Below, in pieces: positions 54,637-64,000 of a DNA stretch of 64,000 nt. Location of the stretch: contig WOFQ01000075.1 in assembly GCA_012184525.1 (NCBI GenBank), positions 42,996-106,995 on the forward strand, written 5' to 3'. The position numbers and the translations under genes were made by a program. Source of the stretch: Xenoacremonium recifei (Eukaryota; Ascomycota; Sordariomycetes; Hypocreales; Nectriaceae). The notes under the pieces are model-generated. The model had not been told where the DNA came from, searched no databases, and saw only the letters and a program-made list of their open reading frames with translations. Each line of letters opens with the position of its first letter. Within the stretch, counting starts at the first letter, position 1.

Positions 54637-56191
54637 CTACAGTTTGCTGCTTCTAATTTCAAGCTCTTTGTGAGCTCTGAGTTCCGATGTCAACGTCATC
54701 GCCGCATTCGCACCATCCTCAATGGCTCCATCAATAAATCCTCTCCAACCCATCGCCCAATCGGCACTCGCGAAAAGAACATTTCCTTGTCGCTCTCGAA
54801 GAACGTCTAGATAAGTTGTCGCCATCTGTGGCCTCAGAAACTCCCAAGTCCCTTGCGCAAACTCATCTTCGTTCCAATCATGAAAGACGAGCCTTCGAAT
54901 GTCCCGAAACTCGTCGGGAGCAAAGGCCTTGTACGCTTCCAGCGCATCTTTTGCGTCATTCGTCGCTGGCTTCAACTGCTTACCCTCGTAAGAGCATCCG
55001 AACGCTACCAGATGGGTGTTGCCCGCCGGTGTTGTGCCATCTCCAAAGGTCCAGGTCAATGGCCCCTCCCACTGCCACCCAGTGAAGGATCGGAGGCCCG
55101 GATTCGCCACTTCAGCGTGCACTTTAGTGCAATGGTTGACATGACCGAGACCAGATGCCTCGCGCTTTCCAGGCAGTAGAGGCGGCGACCATTCAATCTT
55201 GTTGAGAACGTTGAGAGGAATTGTGGCAATGGCGCGTCGTGCCTTGAACACTGTGCCATCTCGGCTTGTGACCTCTACATGAGTACCGCAGTCTGCCACT
55301 TTCGCCGCTGGTGCGTTGAATTGGTACGTCAAGTTTCCAGTGGCGACAGCTTCATTGAAGAGATTGCGCGCCAAAGCTGACTGACCATCTCGAAGTTTGA
55401 AGACGAGACAAAGGTCAAGGAACTCTTGAGCGTCGTAGTTATTCAGCGCCCACCAACGCAAGAACTCGAAGAAACTTGAGTTCTCCATTGTACCCCCGGA
55501 AGTGACCGAAAGGAAGGTCTTTAGAAGCTGAAGCTCTAGTGGAGTCATGGTGTCTTCTATTTGTGTGAATCGATCGGCAAAGGACATTTTGTCGTAATGG
55601 ATCACTTCGGGATTGAAGTGCGGATCGTGAGGAAAGGGGATTATCAGTCGTCCAAATTTGCCATCGACGTTAATGAACTTTCTGAGGGCCGAGTCGAAAA
55701 CTGCAAACTAGAAGCTATTAGCAACTCCTTTGCTCAGAAAAGGGCTGGATGCTTACTTCTTCATCGTGGCTGAGATGGACGGTTCCCTTTGGCCGCACAA
55801 AGGTAACCTTATCAAGGCCGCGACCCTCGACAGGAGACACTTCAATGTCTCGCGTCATTCGGTAACGAGCCATCTCGCGCCAGACAAAGGGCTGGTTCCA
55901 GTGAATCCAGGTACCGCCCATTTCGTAGGGGTAACCGTCGATATTGGAAGACCAGGTTCGACCGCCAATGCGATCTCGAGCCTCGACGAGCAGGACATCG
56001 TGTCCCGCAACTGTCAAGTCCCGAAGAGCTGTGAGACCGGTATAGCCTGCGCCAATGACAACAACGTCATGTACTTTGTCTGATTGGCGATTGGATGGAG
56101 GGTCGATGACACCAATACAAGGGATTCCATTTTGGAGACCACCCTGTTCGGTCCATTGATGACCCTCGCGACTCAATGTCTCGTTTGGCAT
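54637..56191 (-). CDS. Flavin-containing amine oxidase, 501 aa
   Basis: There are two exons, 56191-55757 and 55707-54637 (donor GTAAGC, acceptor CTAG, phase 0). The N-terminal dinucleotide-binding motif VVVIGAGYTGLTALRDL (G47, G49, G52) is followed by EARDRIGGRTW and YPYEMGGTWIHW, the standard MAO/FAD signature set. A substrate domain is in the middle. The C-terminal FAD-binding block is WAMGWRGFIDGAIEDGANAA, with an upstream FASAD. The enzyme would oxidise a primary amine or amino acid to aldehyde or oxo-acid plus H2O2. The MAO-N-like subgroup is cytosolic/peroxisomal; the last residues (SSKL) resemble a weak PTS1 peroxisomal tripeptide (SKL). The gene is divergent from the permease at 56880, with about 690 bp between. 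Confidence 0.88.
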
Positions 56192-56879
56192 GATTGCTGT
56201 AGCGTAACAAGCAAAAGAAGTTAAAAGTGATGATGGATTGCTCTCTCCATCTTGTCTAGCTTGTCAGCCGTAGGGCAGAATTTATATCTGGCACTGGGCA
56301 GCAGCGAAACCTTGAGATTTGCCGCGATATTTCCAATCCTCACTTTTCTTGCCAATTCGGGAGTGTGGCGGATAGAACGGATGTGGCAACGTGGCTCGGT
56401 TCGAAGGATATCATTTTTAACGCTTCATCATACTTTTGCCTAATTTATAAACAGATAAATGGCTGCCGCGAGTACGAGATAACAGTTCCGAAACTCTCAT
56501 AGTTGCATAGTTGCGTCGTAGCCCAGCTTAGTGCGCTCCATCAACTTCTCACTTTCATTACCAGATTAGGAAATGCGCTTTTTACCCCAGGCGCTTATCT
56601 GATAACTTCCCCGGATACGCCGATCTAGATTGGAACTAGATACCTGAGATAGACACAGATGCGACCTCGGGAACTGTAAGATCCAATCGCCAACCCAAAT
56701 CACTGTTTTCCCCTATCGCTCGTTGCATTTGGTGTGAAGACACACACGCGGTTAGGAAGCGTGTGACGGAAAATGATAAAGGAACCATGGTGTCCTACAG
56801 CATTCCGTCATGGAATCCGCTATACTGTAGAGACCCTAAGAAAACTTGGGACTTGCTTCGACCCTGAAACGCCTTTCCA
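56192..56879. promoter_or_regulatory. Divergent promoter of amine oxidase and permease
   Basis: About 690 bp between two outward-facing genes of one likely pathway. GATA-type cores are present (e.g. cttatctgataac near 56597-56609). Nitrogen control by a GATA factor would suit amine catabolism but is inference. Confidence 0.45.
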
Positions 56880-58708
56880 ATGAGTTTTTCCAATAATACA
56901 AGCAGTGCATCAGACAAGATGAAATCTGACGATGGAAACTCGCTGCGCAGAAGTACGTTAACACTTGCTTTAACATTTCGCACTCTAACCATGGAATTCG
57001 CAGAAGAGTCCGTCCAAGATGGCCAGGTTGACGAGAATATCCAACTCTCCCACCTGGGGATAGAGTCTCGGACTACACGAGACATTGGCCTCATCGGTAT
57101 CGTCGCGCTCGGCTGGAATATCTGCAATAGCTGGGCTGCCGTTGCCGCCACAATGATCTTTTCAATTGTTTCCGGGGGACCAGTGACTCTGATTTACGGT
57201 CTTCTCTTGGTATTTGTTCTTGGTGGCTCTTGTGCAGCGAGTATGGCTGAGCTGGCCAGTGCATATCCGACAGCCGGGGGTCAGTATCATTGGACAGCAA
57301 TCCTCGCCCCCAAATCGTGGAGTCGGCAGTTGGTAAGTTCATTTTCTAATTCATGGGAAAAAAGGGATTGGTCGTAATTTACTGAATTAGAGCTATCTTT
57401 GCGGCGCACTGAACTTGCTCGGCTGGATCTCTACTACGAGCGGCTTCGTTATCACCACGGCCCAGCTCATTACCGGAATTGCAATGTTTCTGCAGCCTGC
57501 TTATGTCGCAAAAGCGTGGCACATATTTCTCGTCTTCCAGGCTCTAAATATCTTGTTTCTCTGCTACAATATGCTCTTGCTTAAGAGAACAAATTGGGTC
57601 CATGATATCGGATGTAAGCACCCTTCTTCCCAGGCACCGTGACTATAGCTCAGGATGAAATATGTAGTTGTCCTATCGCTCGCTAGCTTCATTGTGATTC
57701 TCATCACATGCTTGGCGTGCAATCCTCCAAAGCAAGAAAACTCGTTCGTGTGGTCCGAGTTCATCAATAATACAGGGTGGTCCTCTGATGGCGTCGTGTT
57801 CCTGATGGGTTTGGTGAACCCAAATTTCATCTACTCAGGCATCGATGGAGCCATTCATCTTGCTGAGGAATGCACCGATGCTACAAGAACTGTTCCGAAA
57901 GCTTTGATGTCTACTGTGGTTGTTGGGTTTCTCACCAGCTTTCCATTTGCCATTGCTATGACTTATTGCACGACGGACTTTGATGCCGTCCTTGCAGCAC
58001 CGTATGTTGAATGCGCTATGTTTCCAATATCTCGTAAACTAACACACTCTCAGGGTCCCAATTCTGGAAATTTGGCACCAAGCTACTAGCTCCTCGGCCG
58101 CCGCGGCTACTTTTACCACCGCATTGACCGTATGTGGATGTTTCGCCATCCTCGGCTGCCAGCAAACGGCGTCTCGATTGACGTATTCCTTTGCTCGTGA
58201 TAATGCCATCATCTTCTCAAGCCATCTTTCTTCTATCAGCCCGAAGCTCGATGTTCCAATCATTGCTTTACTGGCCAATAACGTGATCGTTGCGCTCCTT
58301 GGCTGTCTTTACTTGGGCTCTAGTACTGCTTTCAATGCTCTGGTCTCTACGGGGCTGATTCTTCAACAAGTTAGCTTTGCGTTCCCAGCAGCACTCCTCC
58401 TCTACAGAAAAAGATCTGCCCATTTCCTGCCCAAGAGAACCTGGTTCAAGTTGGGTGCCGTTGGGTGGGCTGCGAACTTCCTCACCCTAGTGTTGGCTTT
58501 CATTGCCCTCGTCTTTTACTGTTTCCCACCGGGGCTGCCTGTTACTGCCGGAAATATGAGCAAGTTTTCCCCAGCATGCCCTCTACTAGACTCTAACGTA
58601 TTTACAGACTATGCTTGCGTTGTAATTGGGATAATGATCTCCGTTATTTTACTGAACTGGTATGGGTACGCTGCCAAACGGTACCGAACTCCTGATATTA
58701 CTGAATAA
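56880..58708 (+). CDS. APC-family amino acid/choline/GABA-type permease, 521 aa
   Basis: Exons are 56880-56952, 57004-57332, 57391-57613, 57668-58001, 58054-58559 and 58608-58708, all joining in phase. The last intron has a GC donor (GCAAGT). About 12 membrane helices are present. Family landmarks are DIGLIGIVALGWNICNSWAA in TM1, ASAYPTAGGQYHW, the TM6 segment NPNFIYSGIDGAIHLAEE, VPKALMSTVVVGF, and the end GNMNYACVVIGIM. This pattern is that of the yeast Hnm1/Uga4 and fungal amino acid/choline transporter group. It likely imports the amine or amino acid oxidised by the neighbouring flavoenzyme. Confidence 0.88.
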
Positions 58709-59784
58709 TTACAACATACCCCATAAAGCAGAAGGGTCTAACAATCACGCATCCAATTTAAGCTCCCTGGTCTCTAGCTAGACCCTCAATGCCCAATGCT
58801 CCAACTCCCTCGATCCTAGCCTGGCTTTATGTTTATTGGGGCTACACAGTCAAGGGTCAGTTCTGCGTTGGTCAGGTCAATAAAGGGGGGCAGGAAGTGA
58901 CAGTATGACCATGTGGTAAAGCGGGAGAACTCGCTGACAGGTTAAGCCTCATCAGTTCTGATGACGACTCCTTGCTTTGAGAGGACGCGCATGCATTTCT
59001 GTCGTTAATGCTTGTATATTAAATACCTAAAACCTTCAAACAAATCAGACGCGAAATCTCGTTTCAACGGGCTTTTTGAGGTCCAGAAAAATGATTTCTC
59101 ACATTGTAAAGCCCCCGACGAATTCAATACTAAATGCGAGCTTGCATTATCGCCCTGAAAAAGAGAATGCTATAACCATCCACAAATACAACCTGATTTT
59201 GGGAGTCTGGATTGACAAACAATACCTCCTCATCGCCTTCCTTTATCCAATCCCCGGAAAACACATTGAAGTTTCTATCAACCATTGACGCTTGAGACCC
59301 CGTGATAAAGCAGATGCACTTTGGGGGCCGTAGTCAACGTTGTGCGCGCGACGCTTAAGCCCTAAAGCCGGCCAGGACTTCAGCCAAACCTCTTGTCGCT
59401 AGAAAAAAAAAACAACTCAGTAAGGCTGCCAGGGCGTCTCCTCGTTGTCTTGATTCCTGCATCGCCCTATAAATCGACTTCCACAGCTATCAAGCCCCCG
59501 GCCCGCCTGTAGCGCGTGGCCTCCTCAGCTAACAGTATACCCAGACGACCCATTTTGGGTAGTATTCTTGCCGACCCTCTCGATCCCGAAACACCGCTGA
59601 GCAAGCCCTTTCCCCTGGACGGCGAAGTTTTCAGGACTGTTGAACAATGCAATGTGAAATACAGAACTGAGGAGAACAACCAGACGAGCGGTGGTCTCTT
59701 CGCCAAAATACTCAAGAGTACCGGACTACTCGTCTCCGGAACCAGGGACTCCAGCATAAAATCCTCTGTCGAATTCGAGAAGCT
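58709..59784. other. Intergenic region between convergent genes, about 1.1 kb
   Basis: No gene is supported. The frame at 59516-59944 (+) overlaps the end of the NLR-like gene in antisense and is treated as a shadow. No repeats are seen apart from a short A run near 59403. Confidence 0.45.
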
Positions 59785-62700
59785 TCAAACGACGTCCTTC
59801 GAACCGTCCGATGCATACATGAGGTATGCAAGTAAGTTCTTCGATGCCAGTCGATTTGGGTGGTCCTCTGCTAATGTCTCCTCCTGTATTGCAACCACGT
59901 GCTCTAGCAGCTCGACTGCTTCCTTGATTTGTCCGTTGGCTTGATATGCTTCTGCGAGATTTTGCTCTGATGCCAGTCGATTTGGGTGGTGCTCTGCTAA
60001 TGTCTTCTGCTGTATTGCAACCACATACTCTAGCAGCTTGACCGCTTCCTCGATTTGTCCGTTGGCTTCATATGCTCCTGCTAGTCGGTTCTGTGATTCC
60101 AGTCGATCTGGGTGGTTCTTTGGTAATATCTCCTCCCGTATTGCAACCACATGCTCTAGCAGCTTGACCGCTTCCTCGATTTGTCCGTTAGCTTGATATG
60201 CTCCTGCGAGTTGGTGCTGTGATGCCAGTCGATCTGGGTGGGCCTCTGCCAGTCTCCCATGTATTGCAACAACATGCTCTAGCAGCTTGACTGCTTCCTT
60301 GATTTGTCCGTTAGCTTGATATGCTCCTGCGAGTTGCTGCTGTGATGCCAGTTTTCCCTGCATTGCACCAACATGCTCTAGCAGCTTGACCGCTTCCTTG
60401 GTTTGTCCGTTGGCTTGATATGCTCTTGCGAGTTGGTGCTGTGATGCCAGTCGATCTGGGTGGTCCTCTGCTAATGTCTGCTGTATTGCAACCACATGCT
60501 CTAGCAGCGTGACCGCCTCTCGCAAACGTCCATCAACATAAAGGCATCGACCCACCCGACGCCCTAACTCGCAGCCATTAGCAGTAAGCTCATTGCTTAT
60601 CCCGAGAATTCTTAATGCATGAGGTAGATACAGTCTCCATAAGTCGCGATTTTCCCACTCATCAGATGGGAACACTGATGCAAGATGGGATATGGCATCT
60701 TCCAGGGTATATCCTGTATCTCCTTGGTCCTCAGCCCACACCCGCGCCACCAAATGCACAAGACTATGCATATCCAATATGTTGCTTTCTTTTCGCCTGC
60801 TCAAGAACCCATACCCTAAAAGGGTTCCAATTGCCTGTAATAAGCGTTGTTCTGAGGCTTCCGGTAGCATGGATTGGGGTATGCCTTTTGGTTCTACCCA
60901 TGCAAGAAACATGAGAAACCTTGCAGCAGACTCGTCCATCTCGCGCATCTGGTCGAAAGACACTAGCCAGGTAGTGGCCACAGCATTGTCACTGTTCGCG
61001 TATCTAGTGTGGTCGTAGAAATTCTCGCTCAGGAGCCCAACCATATTTTCATCGGTACTGGTCAAGAGGCTAAGGTATTGCGTAATTGTCACGTTCGTCG
61101 CGTTTATGTAGGCCGCCGCTTGCGTGATTGCCAAAGGAATATGGGTAAGCGCTTCGACGAGGGCTGTTGTAGATACTTCATCTTTGACAAGATCCTCATC
61201 AATCAATAACTTCTCCAGGTAACTCCTGGCTTCCCCTGAGCACATCTCTGGCACCTCGATGATCTTGCTTACGCTTGCTGAAACAGCTGTTTTCTGAGAT
61301 CGTGTCGTGAAAAGCATCAACCCTTTGTTGCGCCTCGGCAGATAATCATAGATAATAGTCTCCATATCGTCAGCGCCGTCCACGATGAGTAGCCATTTTC
61401 CTGACATCTTCGAGTCGAGGTATTCTCGGACTGATATCTTTGGGTCCTGATTATGGGCGCTTTCGATTGCACATTCCTTCTTGATCTGGCGATATGATTG
61501 TTCGAAGCTATCCTTGCTCAACGCTGACACCCAAAACACAGAGTAGTCCAGCTTGTTTTCTTTCGCCCAGAAGGCAAGTTGAAGGGCGACCTGGGTCTTG
61601 CCAACCCCACCTAAGCCTGTCAGTGCTGTTCTCTGGTATTCCTTGTCGGCAAAAAGTTTCGTGATGAGCTCGTCTAGAATTTCGCTACGCCCTACAAAAC
61701 GGGGGTTCTTTGAGAATGGAACGCAGAACACTTGGCCTACAGCGTATTAGTCTGAATCATTAGGATGGTCTTATGTCGTGGAACTAACGGCTTGTCGTTG
61801 CGCTCAACTCAGGTACAGCATTCTCCACATCCAGACAAGATGATGATCGGGAAGAAAGGCTTTGGTCGTGCTGTAGTCGAGAAGATTTATCCTCAGACCT
61901 GTCATCGAAGTACAAGTTGGTAGAAAAGTAGTCGCTGTATTCGGAAAGATTGATTGGTGCTGGTATGGAGTGGTCTGCTGTATCGTACGGGCATAATCTT
62001 AGCCATGGCGGTCTGGCGTCCTTGTGGAACGCCTCATCAATCCACCGTTCCAGATCTTCTGTGCGCTCTGGGTCCTCTGGACGACTGAAGCTACCCGGCG
62101 GCACGTTTAGGTCGTGGATAGAGGGATGTGGCCACGGAAGAGCCCGAAGAGCGAACTCGTAGGCGTGTCGTAGGACATGGTCGACTAGTTCTGGAGAGTC
62201 TTCGGGTCCGTAGGAGGAGCACAAGGGACAGGATTTGATTCCCATAGTCTGGACCGCAGACCAAGAGAGAAGGGTCGAGAGGGAGTTGTCCTGGAGCTCG
62301 TCTGGGTGATCGACTTGAAGGTGGTCCTCCATGCTCTCCATCGTTGGGAAGTCGGCATCTTCTTCTTCACAAAAGGGGCATTGCCACTTGGGCAGATGCC
62401 TCTTTCTAACATGGCTTTCCCATTCATTTCGCGTGCAGAAGAGAAGTTGGGGCGTGGGGCAATTCTCTGCAATGCAGGTATAAGGGCATAAGTCTTCTAT
62501 AATATGCTGTCTGTAGATGGGGGTTGTCAGGACTGCCATCAGGGAGTTAGACAGCAGGGTTGGGCGGTATTAACTAACTTCCATTTCTTTGGGTTGCTAA
62601 AGGTATCGATTGGCAAGGACTGACAGCAGCAGGGGCATCTTAATATCGCCCGGCCAAGAGGGATTAAAGGCGCCTGAGGGAACTCAGCATCAGAGGCGAT

Positions 62701-63570
62701 GAAGGTGATTTGCGTCTTCGTAGCCTCTGGGACATATTTCTTTGCAGCTGAGGTATATCGAAGTGTTCCTTCGGCCGTGGATGCACGAGATAACCCCGAT
62801 ATTGTTGGTGCTACGCGTTCTTTTTGCCTCGCGGCGGGATTTGGCAATACATCTTGAGCCTCGGCTGCCTTCTGTTTGTTGACGGGGAGCCCCCTCTGTG
62901 AAGGACTACTATCGGGCCAAGGAACTGCAGCAGGCGGTGGCGGCGCTTTTGTCTCCTTCTGTTGCCTGGACCGTTTCTGTGCTAGTAAAAAGTTGTGCCT
63001 TCGCCTGAGATTCGCTTCAATGAGGCGCTTTTGGATGTCGGTTAGTCTGGAGGCGCCAAGTTTGTTGGTGTACTGCCCATCTCTCGTCTGGTGAAAATGG
63101 CCTTCTTCTGTCGGACGAAGAAGAACTATGCACTCAAGATGCTTTCTCAAGTCTTGGTGCTCATCCGGGTCGAATGTTCGGTCTGCTCGGCGGTTTCGCG
63201 AAGCCTTTCCGGTCCGGCGGATGGCCACGCCAATTAGAGCCAGGTTATTGATGGCCGAGTCAAGATTCTGAAGGTCTTCATCGGAGCTGAGATCGTTTTT
63301 AGCCAGTGTGGTGCAGTAGTCCAGGGAATCGGCCAGCATAATAAGGACATTCTTCACCAAATCCAGGTCACTTATCCGATCTCGAAGTCTAAAATCAAGT
63401 GAGGCTCCAAGCTTCGCCAAAGCACCAACGCCATCGGCCCAGAGATTGAAGTCAGCCAGTCGACTCTCTAATATCTCGGCGTGCTTTGGGCCTTGAAGTG
63501 TCGTAAGTTGCTCAAATTTGGAGACACAGGACTCCGTGAGCGTCTTGATGGAGGCTGTAGCTTGCTCCAT
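59785..63570 (-). CDS. NLR-like protein: helical N-terminus, AcuF-type zinc-finger region, NB-ARC, TPR repeats (1221 aa)
   Basis: Exons are 63570-62579, 62510-61789 and 61736-59785. The introns have GTTAGT donors and join in phases 2 and 1. I chose ATG 63568-63570; the frame further upstream lacks an ATG. Residues 1-320 are helical and then disordered. Residues about 315-410 hold Cys/His clusters (LRCPCCCQSLPI, CPYTCIAENC, WQCPFCEEED, and CxxC...HxxxxH spacing) like the C2H2 region of AcuF-type fungal proteins. The NB-ARC has Walker A TGLGGVGKT (611-619) and Walker B LLIVDGADD (687-695). The C-terminus has six tetratricopeptide units of about 42 residues (EEAVKLLEHVVAI ... LAGAYQANGQI), one shortened by about eight residues. 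This is the domain order of fungal STAND immune-receptor-like proteins. Confidence 0.82.
59810..60540. repeat. Near-identical tandem ~126-bp TPR-coding repeats
   Basis: The 3' part of the NLR-like gene contains six consecutive copies of a unit of about 123-126 bp. Each includes agcagcttgac(c/t)gcttcctcgat-like sequence and ttgtccgttagcttgatatg-like sequence, with few differences between copies. One unit (about 60326-60424) is shorter by about 24 bp, an in-frame deletion. Confidence 0.8.
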
Positions 63571-64000
63571 GCTGCATTGCGACCCAGGTGTTCGCTCCAA
63601 GGCCAGGGTAGTCCGTGGGCCAACCTGTGTCGCTTCTTTCGTCCTGGGACCTAATGAGGCCAGAGCTTGCCGACTGTTGGAGGAGTATCACGGATTGTGC
63701 CCCAGAAGGGAGTGTCGCTGAGGTGGTGTCTGTCACAGATTCAGGCAGGCATGGATGGGGCTGACGGGAGGAGGAATGGGGAATGCAAGGATGCCTTAAT
63801 ATTGGGGAGTAATACGTGCACCGGTACCGGTGCAAATAAGATAACGTGATATGCGTGCACCGGTACCGGTGCATTTAAAATTTATTATGTAAGCAGAATA
63901 TATAGCATACACACACAACACTCACGTATAACAAGACACATATAACAGTCAAAGGCATTGAATAGAATACAGCTAATCTAATTACTGATTGAAGAACTCC
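63571..64000. promoter_or_regulatory. Upstream region of the NLR-like gene
   Basis: It contains two identical 18-bp palindromes (next entry), then an AT-rich stretch with CA-rich runs to the window edge. Another minus-strand frame here (63512-63874) repeats HRYRCT because of the palindromes and is not taken as coding. Confidence 0.45.
63817..63873. repeat. Two identical 18-bp perfect palindromes
   Basis: tgcaccggtaccggtgca occurs at 63817-63834 and again at 63856-63873, 39 bp apart start to start. Each copy equals its own reverse complement. They lie about 250-300 bp upstream of the NLR-like start codon at 63570. They could be operator-like sites for a dimeric factor or hairpin-forming repeats. 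Confidence 0.9.

Noticed and set aside
59516..59944. A 142-codon plus-strand frame overlapping the end of the NLR-like gene
   Set aside because: The right part is antisense to the TPR repeats and the left part has no recognisable pattern.
59810..60540. Possible CRISPR-like or satellite array
   Set aside because: The repeats are about 126 bp, contiguous without spacers, and encode in-frame TPR units.
63512..63874. A 120-codon frame upstream of the NLR-like gene
   Set aside because: Its repeated HRYRCT units come from the palindromes, and it runs into the NLR-like 5' end in the wrong frame.

Overview
This window is nuclear DNA of a filamentous ascomycete (Pezizomycotina). Most genes carry short 45-150 bp introns with GT..AG ends and CTAAC-like branch sites. 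There are two Zn2Cys6 regulators, fungal NLR-type proteins, a DUF7924 protein, an F-box pseudogene, and an AT-rich island that looks RIP-mutated. Eurotiomycetes (Aspergillus/Penicillium/Talaromyces-like) is a plausible placement, but that is inference. All exon boundaries were built by hand from splice consensus, phase and family resemblance. No searches were run.

Layout. 0-6.4 kb: a small hypothetical gene, a long empty stretch, and a Pro-rich/coiled-coil reading frame of 665 codons interrupted by one in-frame TAG. 6.4-9.3 kb: a 943-aa TRP-like/flavin-carrier (FLC/Pkd2) membrane protein. 10.7-11.0 kb: a 108-bp-arm inverted repeat. 11.2-13.4 kb: an F-box family pseudogene with a nonsense codon and a 1-nt frameshift, followed by a small PD-(D/E)XK-like protein. 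14.2-17.4 kb: gene-poor. 17.4-25.9 kb: a small helical protein behind five 16-bp repeats, a single-pass membrane protein, an Hsp70-like gene with a frame break near its 3' end, a kinase fragment and a 593-aa orphan. 27.4-36.8 kb: a fungal-N-terminal/ankyrin protein with a frame break, a DUF7924 protein and a membrane protein. 37.7-38.7 kb: an AT-rich island with an inserted 201-bp solo LTR.

The most coherent system is at 38.7-52.5 kb. It holds two GH43 enzymes, an MFS sugar transporter, a third GH43 of the exo-beta-1,3-galactanase type, a GH51 alpha-L-arabinofuranosidase and a Zn2Cys6 regulator. None of the four hydrolases shows a signal peptide. The locus therefore reads as an import-then-hydrolyse system for arabinose/xylose/galactose-containing oligosaccharides, resembling a bacterial polysaccharide utilization locus. 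Next to it (53-58.7 kb) lies a second catabolic module: a Zn2Cys6 regulator, a flavin amine oxidase and a divergent APC-type amino-acid/amine permease.

The right end holds a 1221-aa NLR-like protein (zinc-finger region, NB-ARC and near-identical TPR repeats). Two identical 18-bp palindromes lie upstream of it. No tRNA, rRNA or CRISPR was recognised.
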